This document shows, piece after piece, positions 58,398 through 64,000 of a stretch of 64,000 bases of DNA. The stretch lies in assembly GCA_964491915.1 (NCBI GenBank), contig CAZBHS010000008.1:1-64000 (forward strand), given 5' to 3'. A model generated the notes under the pieces. That model saw only the letters and a list, made by a program, of their open reading frames with translations. It was not told where the DNA came from and did not search any database. Positions within the stretch are counted from its first letter, which is position 1. Every line of letters begins with the position of its first letter. The DNA is from JAHELQ01 sp964491915 (GTDB taxonomy: Bacteria > Acidobacteriota > Aminicenantia > UBA2199). Position numbers and translations under genes: made by a program.

Positions 58398-58931
58398 TCA
58401 TTTAGATTGGTTTTTCAGGTCCTCTCTATAGCGGGCCTTGAGCTTGGTAAAAAACTCGATGTACTCCGGTTTGTGATAATCCGGATAGGTCCATTCCATT
58501 GGAGTCAGTTTCTTTTTATAGATCACATACTCCATATGGGCGTAGATTCCCCGCTTCAGAGGAATTCTATGGTAATGGTTTTTGGTAGTGGCGAGAATGA
58601 CATTGGCCTCCCCTAGATACCCGGGATCGAGATTGATCGAGCGTTTGCCCCCATGCGCCCCCTCATCCTCGATACTGTTGGTGAGTAATTTGAGACCCGG
58701 AAGTTGATCCGGCATGATGAGTTCCTTAAAGGAAACAAACCTTCTAAATAGGGGGGCGCCCATCTCTTCGTTGTAATAATCGGTGCAATCGAAGGGGATC
58801 TCAGGGGACTCCAGGTCAATTGTCGAAAAATGCTCTTCCAATACCCATTTGATTCGTTCATATTCATTGTGTTCCCGGTAAATCACGCCGGAGAACAATT
58901 TCACCGGTTTAAACGATTGTTCTTTGCCCAT
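58398..58931 (-). CDS. DUF4416 family protein
   Basis: 177 residues, soluble. The pattern KPVKLFSGVIYREH, IDLESPEIPFDCTDYYNEEMG, LTNSIEDEGAHGGKRSINLDPGYLGEANVILATTK and WTYPDYHKPEYIEFF is the DUF4416 consensus. Function of the family is unknown; highly conserved acidic and aromatic residues suggest an enzyme. It lies 115 bases upstream of pyrR on the same strand and could share its transcript. Confidence 0.88.
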   Translation of the reverse strand: MGKEQSFKPVKLFSGVIYREHNEYERIKWVLEEHFSTIDLESPEIPFDCTDYYNEEMGAPLFRRFVSFKELIMPDQLPGLKLLTNSIEDEGAHGGKRSINLDPGYLGEANVILATTKNHYHRIPLKRGIYAHMEYVIYKKKLTPMEWTYPDYHKPEYIEFFTKLKARYREDLKNQSK

Positions 58932-59002
58932 AAATGCTACCGCCTTTTATCCTACACATTGTACCAGAATCAGCCGTTCCACTCAACAAAAAAAAACGTT
59001 CT

Positions 59003-60031
59003 CTAGATTTTAGCGTTGATTTTATAGATCTTGAATCCCGTTTTTCGCCATTCCCAGAAGAAGAGATAGCCCCCTTGAATGCTGACGCTATCGCCTCCTC
59101 CATTGGCCTTGAACGGTAGGATATATGACTGTAAGAGCGTTCCCTTTTTATCGAAAAAATCGATCCTCGGCTTGTCTTCCCGGTAATAATTGGACACCAC
59201 CGCCAGAGTCGATTTAAAGGGATAGATTTCCCGGATCGCGTAGAGTTTTTTGACGTCTATATTTTTAAATTTTTTCCACAGAGGGTTGATCTGCGGAGCG
59301 GGCGCCGCCATCGTCACCCGGCTCTTTTGCTTACCGCTCAAATCCCGCAGATCGAACCGGTAATCCCGGTACGCCGAGGTTACCAGCATGCCGTCCCAAA
59401 GCGCGACCGCAGGGACAGCCACATTCATCACACCGCCGCCTTTCAAGAGTTTCCCATTGGAATAAGCCTTCATGGCGATGAATTCCACCGGTAGGGTCAT
59501 GAGCTCGAGGGCCCGCTTGTCCTTTTGCCGGTTGAACAGGCGCAAGGATCTGACTTTGCTGGAGTAACGGCTAAAAGTATAAAAAAAGATACCGCCATTG
59601 CCCATACCCACCAGACGGGGATTGACCTTGTCCAACCGGTCTTCCCATAAAAATTCCCCTTTGGGGTCGAAACAGTGGAGTTTGCCTTTGCGGTCCACGC
59701 AATAGACGAACGCCTCATCGCCCCATAAGCTGGCGGTACCGGCGTACGCCTTCGGTCCTTCGCCGAAGCGGCCCACCGCGGTAATGGTATCGTCCTCAAG
59801 GTTGGCTTTGCCGAGCTGTTTGAGTTTGTAATCGTAAAAAAACAGGCTCCCTTCCCCGGCGGCGACAGGTTGCGCCGGAGAAGCGATGTTTTTATTCCCG
59901 GTAAAGTCTTTGACCAACTCTACCGGGAGTTCTTTCAGCGATCGAATGGCCGGCAGCGTGGGGTTGTCGGCCCCCACAACCAGTACCGGCGCCAGCATCG
60001 AGAAGAAGAGAATATATAAAACTTGTTTCAT
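59003..60031 (-). CDS. secreted beta-propeller protein
   Basis: 342 residues. Signal peptide 1-20 (MKQVLYILFFSMLAPVLVVG). Propeller blades show as LFFYDYKLKQLGKANLED, VGRFGEGPKAYAG (a variant of the GEGPG signature), LHCFDPKGEFLWED and RIDFFDKKGTLLQSY. Transcribed nine bases after the TPR/propeller gene, so the two are expressed together. No Cys-rich partner is next to this one. Confidence 0.75.
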   Translation of the reverse strand: MKQVLYILFFSMLAPVLVVGADNPTLPAIRSLKELPVELVKDFTGNKNIASPAQPVAAGEGSLFFYDYKLKQLGKANLEDDTITAVGRFGEGPKAYAGTASLWGDEAFVYCVDRKGKLHCFDPKGEFLWEDRLDKVNPRLVGMGNGGIFFYTFSRYSSKVRSLRLFNRQKDKRALELMTLPVEFIAMKAYSNGKLLKGGGVMNVAVPAVALWDGMLVTSAYRDYRFDLRDLSGKQKSRVTMAAPAPQINPLWKKFKNIDVKKLYAIREIYPFKSTLAVVSNYYREDKPRIDFFDKKGTLLQSYILPFKANGGGDSVSIQGGYLFFWEWRKTGFKIYKINAKI

Positions 60032-60039
60032 AATTTCTC

Positions 60040-62301
60040 TTAAAACTTGAGAGATAATAAACGGCCGTTGATAAAGGCCGCCACCCGGCGGCCGGACGGG
60101 GACACCTTATGAAGGGCGCCTTCAAACGACGGACCCACGTACGAGAAGTTGTAATCGCTATCCATGGCGAGCATCTGGCCGGTGTAAGTGGACGCCAGAA
60201 GCCTCGTGATATCGCTGGCATCGATCAATTCTTTCAAATCGCGGTTGCCGTTGATGCGGCCGCGGGTATAGGGAGAGAGCGACACCCATTCTAAATCGGT
60301 TTCGCTATAGAATTGTTGGTTGGTCCGTTCGCTCAGAAGGTAAATGGTTTGATTTTCCTTAGTGTAAAAATAATCGAACAATTTACTGGCCAACACATTA
60401 AAAAGCCTTGATTTATAATTGAAACGAATTAAATCGCGGTTTTTATCGCGGGTGGCTAAATGAAGCTCATGCTGCGGATGGTCGAAATGCAGAATTTCGA
60501 TCTCGGCGTACCGTCCTTCTTCCAGAAACATAGAGGCGTCGAATTGGTAAATCTTGTTGTCTTCCGCAATAAAAGCGATGGCTTGAAATGCGTTTTTCAG
60601 ATCGGACAGGTAAATGATAAAGGCGGATAAGTCGTCGGCAAAATGGATTTTCACCACTTCCGAAGAGGTGACATCCATGCCTTCCCCTTTGCGGATCAGG
60701 TCGCCGATTTTTGAGATGGTTTCGTACCCCCGCACCACCAAAAAGTACTTTTTCATGGCTTTGATCGGCACGCGCTCAATTTGGCTGATATCTTTCAGTT
60801 TCTCAAACGAGCGGTTCATAAAGTTGTAGCGGAAAACCGGGAAGGGGTAGACCGGATACACCGGTTTTTTTTTGCCCAGAAGCGACACCACGGAAAATGG
60901 AGATTCAAAGGCGGTGTTCAGGATCCTGGAATCGGTGATATACACCATGCTACCGGACTGATTGAAGCCCACTTCGACTCCCGCCATAGGGAATGGGACG
61001 TTTATCAATCTGCGGAGTGAAAAATTGCGGCCGCTCCGCTCCATGAGGTAGAGATTCACCGTCTCGTTTTTGATTTCAGGTGTCGAAAAGACAATGCGGT
61101 TGCCGTCCGGGGAAATAAATACCTCCTGAACCTCTCCGGAGGCGGGAATCGCCTGGAGAATTTTATTGAGCGCCGCGTCAATGACAAACAACTTGTTCAC
61201 TCCGCCGCTACGATCGCGCGCCACCGCCAGATATTGTTCGTCGGACAACCAGAGCAACTTCTTGACGTCGAAGAATGGAAGCGTATTGTAAGTGGGAAAT
61301 GTATATTCTTCAGGGAATGTATTCTTGAGATCCACAATACTTTCGCCCGCCATCGCCGAGCGATTGATACAATTTTGCACCTGGTCCGGCTCCTTGTTGT
61401 CCAGATAAAACAAACCCAGTAACGTGTTGATGTCTTTATCCCAAAGATCATTGGAAAAGGCCTGGTACAAATAACTTTTCGCCCTGCGATCCTTCAAGGC
61501 CATCAAAATTTCGGCAAAGGTCATGACATAATCTTTGTTGTATTCTTCGTACCGCACCTTACCGATCACCTGGCGGGCGCGCGTGTATTCTTTTTTGCCC
61601 AACAAATACCGGGCCAGCAACACATTGACCTCTTTATCGGTGGGATTCAATTCCTGGGCCGCCTGGATATAGTTGCCCAGGTTTTGCAATTGCCCCAACC
61701 TCAAATAAGCTTTGGCGGTCAAATAGTTGAAATAAAAATTACCAGGCTCCCGGTCCGCCTCGACTTTCATGAGGTCCAGTACTTCCTGGGGGCGGTCTAT
61801 ATCCATGTATAGCTTGCTGAGGATAATTTTGTACTCCGGGACATTGGCCAAAGACACGGCCCGGCGTAGGTTGACCTCCGCTTTGGGATAGTTTTTCCGC
61901 TTGTAGTACTGGAAACCCAACGCCAGATAAGCGGGGGCGTAGCGGGAATCGAGACGGATCGCCCGGTCCAGGTTTTCCATGGTTGTGGAGTTGGTCATTT
62001 TCTCCGTAGACAATGCGATGCCCACCAGCGCGATGGGAGAACGGTGGCTGATATCCAGATAATAACGGAATTTATTGGTGGCATCCCAATCCTTGCCCGC
62101 CACCAATAGAGTGAAGCCACCCTTTACCTGGGGATTGGGTTTCTGATTGAAATACACATTGAAGTTCTTCTGGGCCGACGTCGAGTCTTCCAGAAGATAA
62201 TACACCAACCCTTTGGCAAAAAATTGCTCGGCATCGACCGGATACATCCGGGCGACACATACAATTAACAAAATAGAAACGATCAAATAGAACCTTTTCA
62301 T
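60040..62301 (-). CDS. exported TPR and beta-propeller protein
   Basis: 753 residues. Signal peptide 1-24. TPR-type helical repeats span about 25-320 (APAYLALGFQYYKRKNYPKA, EYKIILSKLYMDID, FNYLTAKAYLRLGQLQNL, KEVNVLLARYLLGKKEY), followed by a TolB/WD-like propeller from about 345 to the end (FDVKKLLWLSDEQYLAVARD, EVFISPDGNRIVF, KVSPSGRRVAAFINGR). Probably a periplasmic scaffold; partner unknown. First gene of a pair with the 59003 propeller. Confidence 0.78.
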   Translation of the reverse strand: MKRFYLIVSILLIVCVARMYPVDAEQFFAKGLVYYLLEDSTSAQKNFNVYFNQKPNPQVKGGFTLLVAGKDWDATNKFRYYLDISHRSPIALVGIALSTEKMTNSTTMENLDRAIRLDSRYAPAYLALGFQYYKRKNYPKAEVNLRRAVSLANVPEYKIILSKLYMDIDRPQEVLDLMKVEADREPGNFYFNYLTAKAYLRLGQLQNLGNYIQAAQELNPTDKEVNVLLARYLLGKKEYTRARQVIGKVRYEEYNKDYVMTFAEILMALKDRRAKSYLYQAFSNDLWDKDINTLLGLFYLDNKEPDQVQNCINRSAMAGESIVDLKNTFPEEYTFPTYNTLPFFDVKKLLWLSDEQYLAVARDRSGGVNKLFVIDAALNKILQAIPASGEVQEVFISPDGNRIVFSTPEIKNETVNLYLMERSGRNFSLRRLINVPFPMAGVEVGFNQSGSMVYITDSRILNTAFESPFSVVSLLGKKKPVYPVYPFPVFRYNFMNRSFEKLKDISQIERVPIKAMKKYFLVVRGYETISKIGDLIRKGEGMDVTSSEVVKIHFADDLSAFIIYLSDLKNAFQAIAFIAEDNKIYQFDASMFLEEGRYAEIEILHFDHPQHELHLATRDKNRDLIRFNYKSRLFNVLASKLFDYFYTKENQTIYLLSERTNQQFYSETDLEWVSLSPYTRGRINGNRDLKELIDASDITRLLASTYTGQMLAMDSDYNFSYVGPSFEGALHKVSPSGRRVAAFINGRLLSLKF

Positions 62302-62364
62302 TCGTCACCTCTTAACCCTAAAGTTTATCATTATAAAACAATTTTTTCAAAAAAAAACCTTCGC

Positions 62365-63222
62365 TTATTGGTATTTACGGAATCCCCAGTTGAGTTTTTC
62401 GTACAAAAGCTCAAAATAATTAATCTTTCTGGAGACAATGATTCGCAATTTTTTGGCGTGGACCCCGATATTGATGCTCTCCTCGAATTCGAACGGCAGC
62501 ACTGTCTGGCCGTCGATGGTGAGAAAGACATCGGTGTTTTCCGAGCATTGCCGCACCGAGATGGCGGAATTGTCCGGCACCACCAGGGGACGGAAAGTCA
62601 GAGAATGGGGACAGATGGGGGTGATGACCAATCCGTTCACATCGGGAGTCACAATCGGACCGCCGGCGGATAAAGAATAGGCGGTGGAGCCGGTGGGAGT
62701 CGCCACAATCAAGCCGTCCGCCCGCACCTCCGCGATGTTGTCCCCGTCGATCATCAATAGCAATTCAATGATTCTGGAGATATTACCTTTGCTGACCACA
62801 ACGTCATTTAACGCCAAATAGGTCTCGCCCCTGAATTCAATCTCCAGGAGTTTGCGTTCAGACTCCTCCTGGCGGTTGGTAAAAATTTCCGTCAGACTGG
62901 CTTCGATGGACTCTTTGTGAAGTTCCGTCAGAAAACCGAGGGTCCCGAGATTGTACCCCACGATGGGGATCTGGTTCTCCGCCGCCTCTTTGGCCACAGA
63001 CAAGAAGGTTCCGTCGCCGCCGATCAATACCAATATATCAACCAAACCGGCGATATCTTTACGGCTGGTTTTCCTCCGCCGGTTCAACATAACGGCGGCC
63101 TTCTCCTCGAGGATAACCTCGACATCGAGGCTTTCGAGGGTGCGAATCGCCCGTTCCAGGTAAACCTGCACATCCCGGTGAGGCTTCACCACAATTCCAG
63201 CTTTTTTATATTTCAGTTCCAT
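62365..63222 (-). CDS. nadK: NAD kinase
   Basis: 285 residues. GGDGTFLSVAKEA, NLGTLGFLTELHKE and PTGSTAYSLSAGGPIV are the family's ATP- and NAD-binding motifs. It phosphorylates NAD to NADP in the cytoplasm. The start overlaps the 3' end of the tlyA-type gene by 17 bases, a common gene order in bacteria. Confidence 0.96.
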   Translation of the reverse strand: MELKYKKAGIVVKPHRDVQVYLERAIRTLESLDVEVILEEKAAVMLNRRRKTSRKDIAGLVDILVLIGGDGTFLSVAKEAAENQIPIVGYNLGTLGFLTELHKESIEASLTEIFTNRQEESERKLLEIEFRGETYLALNDVVVSKGNISRIIELLLMIDGDNIAEVRADGLIVATPTGSTAYSLSAGGPIVTPDVNGLVITPICPHSLTFRPLVVPDNSAISVRQCSENTDVFLTIDGQTVLPFEFEESINIGVHAKKLRIIVSRKINYFELLYEKLNWGFRKYQ

Positions 63223-63985
63223 CGATAATTATTTTATCATCAAACGTTGTTTTGTTTCCATACTCCATCAAAAAAAAATATTCTTGATTGCCTTTGCGTC
63301 CCCGGATTCCCGAATCGGTAAAGCCCTTCACCGCGAATCCCAACGCCTCGATTTTATGCTTCAAATCCAACAGAATCTGTATTCTCTGGGAGCGGTCCCG
63401 CACGATCCCGCCTTTGCCGATCTTGTATTTCTCCGATTCGAATTGCGGTTTGATCAAGCTGACAATGCGGGCGTCGGGGAACGCCGTCAATTGAGGCAAA
63501 ATTTTGATAATGGAGATAAACGACAGGTCCATGGTGATGATATCCGGCTCGTACTCCACATCGGTTTTTTCCAGATATCTCGCATTCTTTTTGACCAGGC
63601 GCAACCGTGGATTTTTGGTGAGATTGAAGTCCACTTGCTGGATATTGACATCCACTCCGGTCACGGCCTCCGCCCCGTTTTGCAGCATATAGTCGCTGAA
63701 TCCTCCGGTGGAGATGCCGATATCGAGCGCCTTGAGACCGGAAGGATCGATGGCGAACGATTCGAACGCCTTTTTGGCCTTGAACGCGCCTCTGGAGACA
63801 AAGGGGTACTTTTCCTTGATTTCGATCTTCGACTCGGCGGTCACTTTTTTATCCGCTTTATGGGCCATTTGCCCATCCACCAGGACTTCGCCCGCCATCA
63901 CCAGCGCCACCGCCTTTTCCCGGGACGGAGCCAATTGCCGGACCACGAGTTCAGCGTCCAGACGGTTCTTTTTTATCGCTGCCAT
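63206..63985 (-). CDS. tlyA: TlyA family rRNA 2'-O-methyltransferase
   Basis: 259 residues. N-terminal S4 RNA-binding domain (LDAELVVRQLAPSREKAVAL, GEVLVDGQ), then an FtsJ-like methyltransferase with SAM motif ALDIGISTGGFSDYML and the catalytic K-D-K-E set visible in part (TMDLSFIS, LIKPQFE). It methylates ribose in 16S/23S rRNA. TTGAGGAG precedes the ATG. Upstream part of the operon may extend beyond the window. Confidence 0.93.
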   Translation of the reverse strand: MAAIKKNRLDAELVVRQLAPSREKAVALVMAGEVLVDGQMAHKADKKVTAESKIEIKEKYPFVSRGAFKAKKAFESFAIDPSGLKALDIGISTGGFSDYMLQNGAEAVTGVDVNIQQVDFNLTKNPRLRLVKKNARYLEKTDVEYEPDIITMDLSFISIIKILPQLTAFPDARIVSLIKPQFESEKYKIGKGGIVRDRSQRIQILLDLKHKIEALGFAVKGFTDSGIRGRKGNQEYFFLMEYGNKTTFDDKIIIDGTEI

Positions 63986-64000
63986 CGCCTACTCCTCAAA

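Overview
The window reads as chromosomal DNA from an uncultured Gram-negative-type bacterium of moderate GC. The mix of four secreted six-bladed beta-propeller proteins sharing a G-x-GPG[E/K] signature or a close variant, a Porphyromonas-type peptidylarginine deiminase relative, an MglA GTPase, rubredoxin/ferritin/protein disulfide oxidoreductase and radical SAM peptide maturases is what I would expect from Acidobacteriota/Aminicenantota-like lineages. That placement is inference and no marker gene here settles it. No rRNA, CRISPR array or intact transposase was seen; there is one tRNA gene.

Layout. 0.3-10 kb: exported deiminase with PKD domain, OsmC protein, secreted protein, MglA-like GTPase, YifB/ComM ATPase, a wrecked sigma-54 regulator and a receiver-DUF4388 protein. 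10-18.4 kb (minus strand): a cell-wall operon whose main gene fuses MurG, a small beta-rich domain, MurJ and a HEAT-like tail, followed two bases later by mraY; then an M16 peptidase and a TrmA/RlmD-type RNA methyltransferase. 18.5-25.2 kb: ABC-2 permease with a dead ATPase-like tail, a divergent XRE-controlled module with consensus promoter and repeated TGTACAATTC boxes, M29 aminopeptidase and a zinc-ribbon thioredoxin. 25.3-33.5 kb (minus): a branched-chain amino acid (Liv) ABC operon interrupted, between the binding protein and the permeases, by two paralogous AT-rich membrane proteins and a short-chain dehydrogenase-like gene.

34-48 kb is the accessory region: a 539-bp identical duplication carrying a broken KilA-N gene and a Cys-rich exported protein, a 21-bp tandem repeat array, many dispersed GGGGACAGG elements, a mini-RHS toxin with an Imm40-like immunity gene, two beta-propeller genes, a RelE-type toxin-antitoxin pair, a STAND/archaeal-type ATPase, and a RiPP cluster (43.5-47.3 kb). 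The RiPP cluster consists of a 74-residue precursor with six cysteines spaced exactly every four residues after a Gly-Gly, two paralogous radical SAM/SPASM maturases and a secreted beta-propeller between them; it abuts a truncated VapC toxin gene. The same region begins where the plus strand changes from C-rich to G-rich.

48.9-64 kb returns to housekeeping: Fe-S oxidoreductase subunit, two GT4 glycosyltransferases, a PDO/rubredoxin/ferritin stress set with good promoters, tRNA(CAU) directly followed by tilS, a pyrR-pyrB-pyrC operon ending in a classical terminator, DUF4416, a propeller and a TPR/propeller protein, nadK and tlyA. The best candidates for new biology are the CXXX-type RiPP cluster with its beta-propeller, the MurG-MurJ fusion, and the peptidylarginine deiminase with complete PPAD-type active site.
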